From Carex sylvatica (Eukaryota; Streptophyta; Magnoliopsida; Poales; Cyperaceae): a stretch of 56,464 bases of DNA. This document shows positions 1-10,885 of the stretch, one piece after another (positions within the stretch are counted from its first letter, which is position 1; every line of letters begins with the position of its first letter). Under the pieces are notes generated by a model that did not search any database, had not been told where the DNA came from, and saw only the letters and a program-made list of their open reading frames with translations. The position numbers and the translations under genes were made by a program. The stretch covers positions 1 to 56,464 of the forward strand of contig CAXKVR010000611.1 in NCBI GenBank assembly GCA_964058845.1, read 5' to 3'.

Positions 1-556
1 GCAATTATATTTGCTTGTTAATAAAAAATATTTATTTTGCATAGAAGTTAGCCTTTATTATGACAAAAGGAGCATAACCAAGTGCAAACTGGTTAAGATG
101 GATCCAGCCCAACCGGTCCACAGATCGAGAATTCTTGATACAGATCTGAGCCAAATACAATTAGTCAGCCTTAGATGGATCAGATCAGATCATCAGGTCA
201 GATGTGGGATAAAGTCAGCAATTTCCAACCCCACTAATTTGGGTATTCACTACTCTATTGCCTTGTTGCAAAAATAAATATGAATAAAAGTAAAAAGTAA
301 TTGCAATACAGCTTATATATAAACCATTGGCTCCCTTTGCTCACAACTTTTACTTACCATAATCACTTCTACAGGCAGTTTTAAGTAATTTCCTCATTAA
401 ACAAATATTGTTCTCCGCAATTTAATAATGACAAACTGAATTACCTCACTCACCATGTAAATATAAGCATACAATAATACCTATCCAAGAAAGATTATCA
501 ATTAATTTAAGCCAATCAATTTACAAAAATCAATGTAAGAGAAAAGAAAAGAGTAC

Positions 557-1229
557 CTCATGGCCATCATGGCAAGAGAGGCTACAAGCAGTGCAAACGC
601 CAGCATTTCCCTGAGGCACACAGGTCAAGCAAGAGAAGATAGCTTGTCTCTTCATGTATCCATTTTCATACGTGCACTCCTTACCTTCATCCCCTCCTAA
701 GACTAAATCCGCCTCCTGTTTTTTGTGAAATAACAGAAGTCATAGCAATATCTTGATTAAAATAGAAATCACAAATGTTTTCTGCCTATAGTTGTAATAT
801 GCATGGATATCCCAAAAAATCAAGCAATTTACACCAACATAAATATATTGTATTCAGTAGGCTTATTATTCATTCTATTAGATGGATCCACCACTCAATA
901 TGCATCCTAATATGTAAAACTATTAGATAATAACATCTTCAGATAGAATAACCAGTGAGATGATCATATCTGAGCCCAATGGATAATTAGTGCTCCTAAA
1001 GTTGGTATATTTTTTAGTTTATCCCTCAAAAATCAGGTGAATTTACAGAATATCATAAAAATTGAGGAAAATGAACCTATCAGGATAATTTCAGCTAATA
1101 GGACGCACTATTCAGAGAGAGAGAAAGAGAAAGAGAAAATTTCACCAGTTCCTCGGCCTCAGCCTCCTCGATGTACTCATCAAGCGTGACAACTCGCTCC
1201 ATCTCATCATCCTCGAAAGCATCCCCCAT
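557..1229 (-). CDS. UBR7: UBR7-type N-recognin / E3 ligase, 5' part (gene continues off left edge)
   Basis: The first two coding exons of a plant UBR7 homologue are visible on the minus strand: exon 1 at 1229..1146 (28 codons, starts MGDAFEDDEMERVV) and exon 2 at 715..557 (53 codons). Both junctions are GT..AG in phase 0. Exon 2 reads into the UBR-type zinc finger, with the motifs LGGDEGKECTY, GYMKRQAIFSC, LTC, GNAGVCTAC and LSCHDGHE, whose Cys/His residues bind zinc and recognise destabilising N-terminal residues in this family. In known plant UBR7 proteins a PHD-like finger follows; that part lies beyond the left edge. Positions 1-556 read as intron; no further exon was found there. The acidic N-terminus and the ATG just before it fit the family, so the start is well supported. 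Function as an N-degron E3 is family knowledge, not shown here. Confidence 0.9.
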
Positions 1230-3526
1230 TTTTTTCTCAAGAAACCCTAAAAGCAAGCACCTAGGGCTAGCGAAATAGAAGAAAGAGCAGATCGGGAACG
1301 GGAAACCCTAGACCTCAGATCGCAGCCATATATCGGATGTTTGTTCGATAAGAATGGTACCAAATACCAAGAGAAGGGAAATAGACGAGACGAGACCAGA
1401 GATTGAGTGAAGAAAGCTAATTGAATGTTGAGTGCGATTTGGGAATTTTAGTAGAAGCGCGGGTTACTTTGGACTTTCCCGCCACTTCATTTTGTTGAGA
1501 AAATTATTACCAATTTATTTTCTTTATTAATAATTCAAATTCATTTATTTATATTGTAACTAAATAGTTGATTAACATTTTTTTATTGGGAAAAATTCAA
1601 TATGTTGATCCTATATTTCTATATTGTTTACTCATTGAAATTAGATATACATTTTATCAGAAAATTATTTACACTCGATCTTGAAACTTAAGCAGCGTTT
1701 AAACTCCTTTTAAAGAAGATGTTATTATGAGTATTTCTAGCATAAATTACAAAAATTATTATCATTCAAAACTGGGCTAAAAAAATTGTTATACACTTTA
1801 AAGACTTCGCAATAGTTATGGACCGGGCCGGTTATGTAGAATACTAAAGCCCAGAAGTGAAGTTTTGAGTTAAAGCCCAGAAACACGCCATCAAAGCCCA
1901 GTAACACGCCATAAATTATTTGAATTAGTGGAGGAGGTATTTTGCTTTTGTAGTGAAATAACATCTTGCTTTTTTTTGTACTTTAATTTCAGTAAAGAGG
2001 TGGTGTTTCAAGTGTGCGCTTCTTAGCTTATGGAATATACTGTTTAAATGAAAATTTATAACTTTTTATATATATCTCTCTTTGTTATGTAGAATTTTGG
2101 TATCTGGTTTAATTTACTTAGCATGTCTTCTGATGCTTAGCGTTGGTTATATTTTGTGGAGATCTCAAAGATGCAAACCAACACCTTTTGCATACAATGA
2201 TTGCTTTTTCATGACAATGTTTTAATTAATAGATAAAAATAGATAAATAGAATAATATCTTTTGAATGACAATGTTTTAATTAATTATATATCCAGCTGA
2301 ATTATTCTGATTGGCAGTACCTGTCGTGTATATTTTATGATTTTATCTACATTTCAGAAGGAATTGAATTTTGATTAAATGGTTTGGTCAAACTCTCCCA
2401 ATTTCGTTGAATTTGACAAATTTCTAATAAGCTTACCAATTTGTTAAAAATAATATATATTGTTATTTTGGAACTGATAATGCTACTCTGAAGGATTCTG
2501 TATGGGCTCTAGTTTATTCAATGCTTTTGCATATTGACCCAGTAAAATTTATTAATTACCTAAATTCAACATTAAATGATTTTAATATTCTGAATGTATA
2601 TATGCTCAAATTTATCTGTTAAATCAAGTTAAGTCTAATTTCAAAATATTCGTCTCATCTTTACAAACAACACAAGTCCAATTTTAATAGATTTTACGAT
2701 CATGATTATAATATTTTTATTTGTTTTAGATTGCAACCCATCAAATATAAAGAATATATAAAAAAGTTTCTATAATACATGAGATTAATTTAATTTTTGC
2801 TCCAACATAATTTCTATTTCCGACAAATCCTAAACCCTAAAACAGTCCTATTTCTATTTTATTTTTTTTAAACAATTGTAAAAGCTACGAAGTCATGAGG
2901 GGATAGAAAAATAAAGTTAAGATTTTGTGGAAATATTAGATATTAATTACAATGTTTTTATGAGAAAATTGACTATTTAGAAGAGTTTACATAGGCACAC
3001 TAAAAAAATTGCCTTTTTTTTATGATGGTTAGCGCGATCACCGCTAACAAATATATAGATAAAGAAAAAAAAATACTCACACAGAAAACAAAATAGTAAA
3101 ATAGGTGATCCCTTTTTATTACATATCCGGAGATTTTTAATATGAATTAATGTTTGGTTGGTTCACAAATTTAATTTAATTGGTCGATTCAAATTCATTA
3201 CATACCGGTTCTTATGTATCATATGGCAATGTTTTCAAACAATCGGAAAGAAACTGATGGAGAAATAATCAATGTTTGCTCAAAATTAGAAATTAAGCAC
3301 ACAAATCATGCATGTTGTTCATTTTTATTTACAACATAACTCGTACATCATATGAATCCACACAAGGATGTGGCGAACTCCACAAATTAAAACACGCTGT
3401 AAATTAATTCAATAATTTGACAAGGCATCTGCAACTACGTACAATGAAAATTCCAAAACTAAAAAAAAAAAAACTGTAAATTCAACAATTTGACGAAGTA
3501 CAAATTTTGTAAGGGCACCGACAACA
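1230..3526. other. Intergenic, no gene seen
   Basis: Bases 1230 to about 1480 are more GC-rich and should hold the 5' leader and promoter of the UBR7 gene (minus strand). From there to 3526 the DNA is AT-rich with stops in all frames and no recognisable exon. A small 7-bp stem, GTTAGCG..CGCTAAC, sits near 3030. Nothing else is supported. Confidence 0.6.
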
Positions 3527-4599
3527 TCAGCTTTTCTTGTTTGCAAAGATCACCAAAGCAAGAACTATGAGTCCCAGATAGATGCCTGATGCCAACATCG
3601 ACATTGTAATAGAGGCTTTAATTTGTGAACAAAATCTACCATAGTATGAGCATACACTGTATTTATATAAATGGTCGATGTCGTCAAGTTGTCTGCTAAT
3701 TGCACTAGCAGCTCCATTGGCAGTCAGGAGCATGGAGACAGCAACTATATCCACAATTGCAATTGATAGTGTTATAATTAACGGTTTTGGTTTCACGATA
3801 ATAGATATCAGCAATGAAGCTATCGAGTAGATTAATACGATGATATTCGCTGCAAGAAAGTACCTACATGAAACAAAAATTAATTAATTCAATTAAACTC
3901 AAAAATCTTTGAAGCCACCATTTTGCATGCATATTCAACTGTAAAAATTTGGAGAAAAGATCTTAGTTCAATAACAAACAATTACTAATTAATCACTGGT
4001 AGCTCAGTAATAAATTCAAGTTCTCATAAGAATGAGGTTGTATGTCAAGCTCCAAGAGGACAAAGATAACATTCAAGATGTAAATTAAGTATAGGATCTT
4101 ATTCAAAATAAATTACACCATATTTGTAAGAAATTCGATAAACTTAAGGAGGTTAATATTAGCTATTTCACAGTAACAAAGATCAGCTAATCGACTAACC
4201 AGGAAAACTAGATTGCTTTTGTTTGGAAGAGGCAACAGATAATTAGGGAAAACTAGCCTAATTTTTTTGTTGTTGCATTCTTGAAAAAGTAAATCCTTAC
4301 TTGAAAGCAGAGAAGCGGGAAAACTTTGCTGTAGATTCGATATACTTGCCCTTAGTTTGATTGGATGTACCAATTATCACAGTTGCGAGGAATGTGGTGA
4401 AAAGGGCTGCACCACGTGCTATGTACCCAATCATCTCCTCTAATGATACTGGAGTTCTAATCACATTCACTTGCCCTCTTTGTTGCTGTATGTATGGTGG
4501 TGGGGCCGTAACTGGAGGTGCCTGGGTTGCTTGCTCTCCTTCTTGCTGCATGTATGGCGGTGGTGCGGAGGTAACTGGAGGCTGGTTGTTATATTCCAT
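3527..4599 (-). CDS. CASPL1: CASP-like membrane protein (CASPL1-type), two exons
   Basis: Exon 1 is 4599..4301 and exon 2 is 3863..3527 on the minus strand; the 437-bp intron is GT..AG and splits a Lys codon. The product is 211 residues, the usual size of CASP-like (formerly UPF0497/DUF588) proteins, which are four-helix plasma-membrane proteins related to the Casparian strip scaffold. Helices are predicted by eye at about 57-76, 101-122, 128-148 and 182-206. The family's conserved Arg in helix 1 (R62) and Asp in helix 3 (D138) are present, as are the SNQT, TANGAA and C..GRFC..I motifs between and after helices; the last matches the CASPL1 subgroup. The first 45 residues are Pro/Gln-rich and hold two copies of a PPVT-APPPY-QQ motif, probably cytosolic. 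No substrate or enzyme activity is known for the family; most members mark or organise membrane domains. Confidence 0.88.
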
Positions 4600-4673
4600 T
4601 ATCTTTCTTTTCTATGTTTATCTAAATTCAGATTTGTTTGAAGGTGATGGAATGAGAACCTTGTGGTGGGAGG

Positions 4674-4683
4674 GATATATAGA
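4674..4683 (-). promoter_or_regulatory. TATA-like box upstream of the CASP-like gene
   Basis: Read on the minus strand the sequence is CTATATATCC, about 75-85 bp before the CASPL start codon at 4599, a reasonable place for a plant TATA box with a short leader. Inferred from position and sequence only. Confidence 0.45.
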
Positions 4684-4699
4684 TGCTGAAAGAAACAAA

Positions 4700-5931
4700 A
4701 AAGTAAAAAATATTTTTATTTGGCTTAGTCATGAGAAGAAAATGTTAACCATCTGTAATGAGTTGTGATTTGACAGCAACTACAGTTTATGGGACTCCAT
4801 TAGTGTGTTAAATTTTAAATTTGGAACATATTGCTTTTATTTCCTCTCTTACCAACTGGCAATTGTTAGTCAAATTCGCTCAATTTTTATCATAGCTAGA
4901 TTTCCTGTCCTTTTCTATAATTTCCTCTGTTTCATGGCTGGGACTCTTATGAAATAATCAAAGTAACATCTATCCAAACAGAAATATGTTGTTATATTCC
5001 TGGAGGTCTAATATCACTGTTAATTTCAATGTTATTGAAATATGTTGACCTGTTCTTGTATAATTCTATGATTTTTTTTATTGCAAAATGCAAAGCCAGC
5101 ATTTTTCTTTGCAAAAATGCTAGCATAACTGGCATCTCTTCTCTTCCGGGAACGCTGGCAATGCTGGCGTCTTTGCTGTAAATGAAATTTTCCAGAAATG
5201 ATGTCATAGGTTGATTTTTTTTTTTTTAAAATAAACTAGCTAATATTGTCTGTACCGGGTAAGATTGGTACCAGTACTAACTCGGTTATAAAGTTGTTAT
5301 GTCCAAAACATAGTTAAACTAGTTTGATAAATTACTTGAGCTGAGAATTGAATAGGTGTAAGTATATATTTTAAAGGCACAAAAATCATTTCTATTTTAT
5401 AATGTGTATATTTCAATCAATATATAGAGAAGAATTAAATTCTTCTCTATTTTTATTCCGATCAACAAAGTTCAATTATAAATCATCTCTATTGAATCCT
5501 GTTGCTTTGAAATCAATTGAACTCTAGGGTTCATCTTACCTTAAAAAATAATGAATTACTGTAGGGTCCTTCCTGCAAAACTGTAATGCAAGTTTTCTGT
5601 TACGAGGGGTAATGTCGTCATCCTGAGGTGTTGGTAAGGTTTTTAATGGATACAATTCAGAGCGAATGAAATCTTGGTGATCTTCTCTATATAATATGAT
5701 TGATAGGTAGTCCGTTTGAAAATCATCCGCTCTATATTCACTCCTCGAGTATATGATTCAACAGGACTTTCTAAAGAGGTCCATCTTTACTTGTTAGACA
5801 AAGAGAATTGGGGTAGGCATATTACCTAAGACTATGTTGTAATTTTGATATGATGATTAATCTATGCGTGGAACAAATTTATTGTACCTAATATGGTTGA
5901 ATATTTTCTAATTGAGTCTTATTGATTGTAG
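4700..5931. other. Intergenic, no gene seen
   Basis: AT-rich sequence with stops in all frames. A perfect short palindrome (ATAGAGAAGAATT-A-AATTCTTCTCTAT) lies near 5423-5449. No exon upstream of the candidate exon at 5932 could be found here. Confidence 0.5.
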
Positions 5932-6165
5932 AAATCCTTGTCTCTTTATGTTGCAACAACTGGTAAATCTATCATCCCGAACCAACCCGTGACATCAGTA
6001 AGTTTAGTTGAAGGCCAAACAGTAATAGATGCTTGTGCCAACACTGACAAGATGGAAGTCGAAGGGGACAATGAAGAGAAATCGAGCTTTGAAGTCTGTC
6101 TGGAGAAATCTGCAAACTCTGACAAGAAACAGAATGGAGCGGTAGTACCGAGTGATGGTTCTTAA
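5932..6165 (+). other. Orphan exon-like reading frame (possible last exon)
   Basis: A 78-codon frame opens exactly at a good acceptor (TTGATTGTAG) and ends in TAA at 6165. The sequence is hydrophilic and acidic, with a segment MEVEGDNEEKSSFEVCLEKS and no low-complexity run, and its base composition is more coding-like than the flanks. No partner exon with a matching phase was found between the CASPL gene and this point, and I do not recognise the family. It may be the last exon of a lost gene, a transposon-captured exon, or chance. Confidence 0.3.
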
Positions 6166-6397
6166 CAGAGCGCAGAGATTGAAAACTACCTTAGAGAATT
6201 TGATGTGGTGTCCAGTAAAAATGTTGTTTTTGCATCTGGTATTACTTTATTGTAAAGTTGGCATCAGGCAGCGGATACCTTGTTAAATTGAGAAAATATT
6301 TGCCTTCAAATTTCTTACAATTCCGCTTTAAATATCTAATTTTATGATTTATTATTTTAGACAAAATTTCCCCCCGTCCTGGAATTCATATCATATA

Positions 6398-6533
6398 AGG
6401 TAACAGATATTTATGTTCAGATCCGGACGTCTGATCAAAATCTCCACGAACTTTTAAGGGTTCGTGCACAAACAGGATTGATTCGGATTCTGATCGGACG
6501 GTCCTGATCTAAACAGAAAATCTCCTGTTACCT
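6398..6533. mobile_element. Short TIR element (MITE) with AGGTAACA ends
   Basis: Imperfect inverted termini of about 45 bp begin AGGTAACAGATAT on the left and, read from the right, AGGTAACAGGAGAT; both continue into GTTxAGATCxGGAC and GATCA. Related sequences lie at 23956-24100 and, as a partial copy, near 17783. No coding sequence. Superfamily not assigned because no clear target duplication was seen. Confidence 0.55.
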
Positions 6534-6770
6534 CAGAGGATATGGTCTCCTCCTCTTTCCTCAAACAGGATTGACGGGCCACAACACAAAACAGAATTCT
6601 TCGGCCCAACACAAAAATGAACTCTTAGTTTGGCCCAACAATTGGAGATTCCTGGAGACCTCCGGATTGTGTCTGACCAAAGTTAGCACTCTGATTCGTT
6701 CTAACTTTCCATAATTAACTTGATTTATCATTTATCACTTGATAACCGTCATTATTTCTGTTAAAAATAG

Positions 6771-7220
6771 AAATCCGCTCCGCTCCCTTTAAATAGCGAC
6801 CAACGAGACTGAGACACAAACGGCTCTTTAGTCTTTCCTCCTCTCCTTCCTCTTCTTCAAATTTTCAAAGAGACGAAAGTCTTGATCGAGATCGAGATCG
6901 AGTGGCTTGTTTCACGAATTTTCTGAATTCCATTTGAAACCGGAAAAAGGAACAAGGTGGATTCACCGTACATTATTATTATTATTATATATATATGCTT
7001 TTGTGCTAGGGTTTTGGACGAACAAGGGTGATAGATGTCTTTCTTATTCTTTTCATGCATGTTTTACTATGAACAAGGTGGATGTAAAAACTAGGATTAA
7101 TTTTGAACCATAAAGTTTGTTAAGAATTGTCCATAACACATGCAGCACATAACCTTTTTGATAAAATTAAAGACTATCCTTGAGTAACTGATTAAATTTC
7201 TTATAGGAAATAAAGATAAA
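6771..7220 (+). promoter_or_regulatory. Cyclin gene core promoter and 5' leader
   Basis: A TATA-like TTTAAATAG is at 6788-6796, followed by a pyrimidine-rich leader. The motif CAAACGGCTC at 6817-6826 contains AACGG, the core of the mitosis-specific activator (MSA) element that three-repeat MYB proteins bind in plant B-cyclin promoters. A leader intron probably ends at the acceptor TTATAG at 7206, just before the start codon at 7221. The block 6771 to about 7030 is repeated at 10185-10445. Role inferred from sequence and position. Confidence 0.5.
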
Positions 7221-9991
7221 ATGTCAAAAAAGATGCAACTAATGGAGGTCTTATGCAATTTACTACATCGCTGGTCAAAGAGATTGAGCTTCATCCTTCT
7301 CCACAGTTTTTTCATCTTCAAACAACTGTTTGCAAAGCAGGTGAACTTTCTTTAATTCATTCCCCACTTTTGTGATTTGTGGTTAATTAATTGTAGCCAA
7401 CAAAAATATTATTTTCTCCTCCTAGACCAAATCCAATAGATATATATATGTATACCTGTACTAGTGCATGGCGTGCATTTTCTCTTACTTCTTTCATTCT
7501 TTTTCTTTCTTTTTTTTTCTTTTTGTTAAAAAAAATAAGGACCAATCAATCCCTGGTTTGTTTTTAAAGCAAACTGGAAGCATGAAGGTATTATATTGTA
7601 TATGCATATTTATTATCTGCCTCATACATGTACTATACTTATTTATTATCTCTATTCCTTGATGGTTTGGCATGCATCCATATATCTAAGAGCCCATATA
7701 CTAAAACATGTACTTCTTTCTGAACATTTCCAGAAGGTTGTTTATGAGAAGCAGACGGATCCATTTGAAGAGTATGCCGAAGATATACATAGTTTCTACA
7801 AGCTAGTTGAGGTATATATATATATATAAGATTCCTTCTTGGTATGGTCTTTCTGAAACCTTAATTAGCCCTATAATTAACTGGCCTCTACTGAATAATT
7901 TCATAAGAATCAGATACATAAAAAAAGAGCACTAAGGCAACCACCTATTCACAAAACGACAAATTTATAGGTTCAACCAGACACAAGCTTCTACGTTAAC
8001 AGGTGATCAGATCTGATTAGATCAGCATTTCTTGATCTGTTGTCAGGTGGGGCCCGTATATGAACTGTGCATTTATATTAAAACAAAATTTAAAAAAATT
8101 GCCTTCTCGATATGACTGCATATTCCTAATTAACTCTATCTGAATAGGGATACATTTTAATAATGGTTAGCATAATTATATATAAAAAGTTAATTTTTTC
8201 TGTCATACAAATTTTAGGGAGAAAGTCGGCCACACAATTACTTCGGTTCACATTCAAGAATCACACCGAGAGTACGAGCTTCTCTGATCAATTTAATTGT
8301 AGAGATGCACCAGAAGCTTTGTTTAAGTCCTGAAACCCTCTATCTCACGGTTTCCATATTTGATCGGTTTCTCTCTCAAGAATGTGTCGCAAGGGTGGAA
8401 GCCAAGCTAGTTGGCATGTGTGCTATGCATATTGCTTCAAAGTATGAGGAGGTTTATAAACCGCTGGTACGTGACAACCCATTTTAATTTCTCTTATTTG
8501 GAAACTTTTTTTTTCTTTTGCTTTCTCTGTAGTGTTTCAAATAATGTCTAATGTTTTGGGTTTATTTGCAAATTAATACTGATCACCAATTACATGGTCA
8601 GTTATTAAGAAGGAAAAAAAAATAGATTGCATGACCTTTTCATCCGACCGGACTTAAGTAACTGTTCAGTACCATCTTATATAAAGCGCAGAATACCTAG
8701 ACCTGATGAAGTTCTAAATTAAATCCGAACAAAACGATCAATGCAGGTTCATATATTAACTGATTTGATCTCTTTTATTACACCAACTTAAGAGGTCTTC
8801 ATCTACATCTCAACTTATTTGTGTTTAGTTGCAAATACTGAAATATGTTGGGCGCTTTTGTCAAATGGTAAAAGTACTGTGGATGATTTGCTCAAAAGAG
8901 AACTAACTGATTTTTTTTTTCATAATTTAATAGCTCGAAGATTTAAGCGACATATGGATGATAAGATATGACACAAGTGATGTCCTTAAAATGGAAAAGA
9001 GAATTTTGAATAGACTTCAGTGGTGTCTTAGTTTGCCTACCCCATATATGTTTTTAGTCAGATATATAAACATCGAAAAGGCGGACAAAGAGGTATTTAT
9101 TTTCTCTATTTTGTTTTAGTTCTATGTTTATTGAATGATTTCAGGTGTAACTCTAAAAACTTTAAATCACATACTTATACCTTACAAAAGGACACAGGAA
9201 CTTTTTCCCTAGCCTCCTCTCTTGCTCATATGTGTTTTCGAAGAAATTGAGAGGGGATGGGAGATTAATAAACATTCTCTGGTATTCTTTCATAAAGAGT
9301 TTATTTAATTTTTCCTTTTCTGTCTTTGTAATTTGTAGACGGAATGCATGATATTCTTCTTTTCTGAGCTAGCGTTAATGCAACATTTCCTAATTGAGTT
9401 GCGTCCTTCATTGCTTGCTGCTTCTTGTGTGTACGCAGCAAGGTGTACCCTTAAGAAAAATCCTCTATGGACTAAGACACTCCAGCGCTGCACCAGATAC
9501 TCTGAGTCTCAATTGATGTACGTCTCTACTTCTTTCCATGATTTAATTAATTTATTTATATTTCTCATCAAAGCATAATTCTAATTAATTACCAGGGCAA
9601 TTTTTCTATTTTCTGTTTCCTTTAGTTGAACCCAAAAAAGGCAGGTTTGGACTAGAAGGTTTTAATTTGACAAAACAAATTATGTAGAACCAACATAAAT
9701 TTTGTTCCAAAAATTTCAGTGCCTTGAAGAACTGACCCATACCGAAGTAAAACCTACTTGTACAATAACCGGCCCACAAATTAGGTACAAATTTCCAACT
9801 TCTTGGACTTGAAATAATCTAATACTATTTGGTACCGGTATTGTAACAGAGAATGCGCACAGATCTTGAGGTATGCACATTCGCAGGCTCCCAAGAGCAT
9901 AATGAATGCCGTGTACGATAAGTACTCGCATGAAAGGTTTCAAATGGTGGCATTGCATGCTCCAGCAGAGGTGGAAGCCTGGAACAATTGA
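7221..9991 (+). CDS. CYCB1: Divergent B-type cyclin, six exons
   Basis: Exons: 7221..7340, 7734..7811, 8218..8466, 8934..9092, 9339..9517, 9850..9991; all introns are GT..AG and phases agree, giving 308 residues. The core is clearly cyclin B: YAEDIHSFYKL, then a cyclin N-fold (about 55-190) with SPETLYLTVSIFDRFLS and SKYEEVYKP, and a C-fold (about 191-300) with YAARCTLKK and SESQL. Cyclins bind and activate CDKs at G2/M. Odd points: the MRAIL-like CDK-contact segment reads VRASL, the usual DWLIEVH reads NLIVEMH, and the N-terminus is short (about 50 residues before the fold instead of well over 100) with no clear RxxLxxI destruction box. The first exon (40 codons) is the weakest part, chosen for frame, phase and splice sites. 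It is either a fast-evolving functional cyclin or one sliding towards a pseudogene; no internal stop is present. Confidence 0.8.
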
Positions 9992-10184
9992 TCGCTTTAC
10001 TTTAGTTCTATTTTTCTTTTACATCTCTATTACACTTTAAACTTAAAATGTGATAAAGAAGTCAGGGTGGTAGAGAAGTTAATTGCTTTATTGTTTATTG
10101 ATAAGTTTTTACTTGTTTATTGAAGAGATATGTTATATGTATGGATATATATTAATTGTTTCCTACGAATCCGTTATCACTTGA

Positions 10185-10445
10185 ATAGCGATCCGCTCCG
10201 CTTCCTTTAAATAGCGATTCAGCGAGAGATACAAACGGCTCTTTCTCTTCTGCAGCTCCTCTTCTTCTGATTCCCGAAGAGACGAATTTGCTGAATTCCA
10301 TTTGAAAGCGGAAAACAAGCCAAGTATATTCACCGTATAATATGTGTTTTTTGCGCTTGGGTTTTGGACATGAACTTTTTAAATTCAAAACCATTACCAT
10401 TATGCAATTTACTACGAAAGTTTGCTAAGTGTCCATAACACAATC
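10185..10445 (+). repeat. Second copy of the cyclin promoter/5' leader without its gene
   Basis: Matches 6771-7030 closely: ATCCGCTCCGCT, TTTAAATAGCGA, ACAAACGGCTCTTT, CTGAATTCCATTTGAAA and the GGGTTTTGGAC stretch recur in order, with small indels. A further shared piece, TATGCAATTTACTAC at about 10402, corresponds to 7252 inside the first cyclin exon. No cyclin exon follows; the next gene is on the opposite strand. It is read as the remnant of a tandem copy of the cyclin gene. Confidence 0.75.
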
Positions 10446-10885
10446 AACTTTGTTAAACAATACCTCTGATTTCTTAATTTGTAATAGCTTTCTAACAAGG
10501 CAATATTTTATAAAGCATGTTATGCGATTAGCCTATGATAAAACTGACAAAATAAAATTGCTAATCAGCACTATTGGAAGCTAACAAGTACAAACTATAT
10601 TAAGCCCTTGCCTTGAACTTGTTGTACAGTTATTTTCTTAATTAAAAAAAGAAAGAAAAAAAACACAAAGAGGACAAAGAAAATGAAGCTTATTATTAAC
10701 AATAAGGAAACCTTCATAACCTATGTACGACCTCCATGGCTTATTCAGGCCTGAAAATTGCAACACAAAGAAGACAATTAAACTAAAGCAGCTTAAACTG
10801 TGTACAAGAAGGCAACAATAGTTTTAAGGGGCCCTTCTACCTGATACTAGTGAATAAAGCAGACCCATTATGGTACAAAAAAGGT

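Noticed and set aside
4361..4768. A 135-codon plus-strand frame over the CASP-like gene
   Set aside because: Antisense shadow of CASPL exon 1; the minus-strand reading has the family motifs and splice sites.
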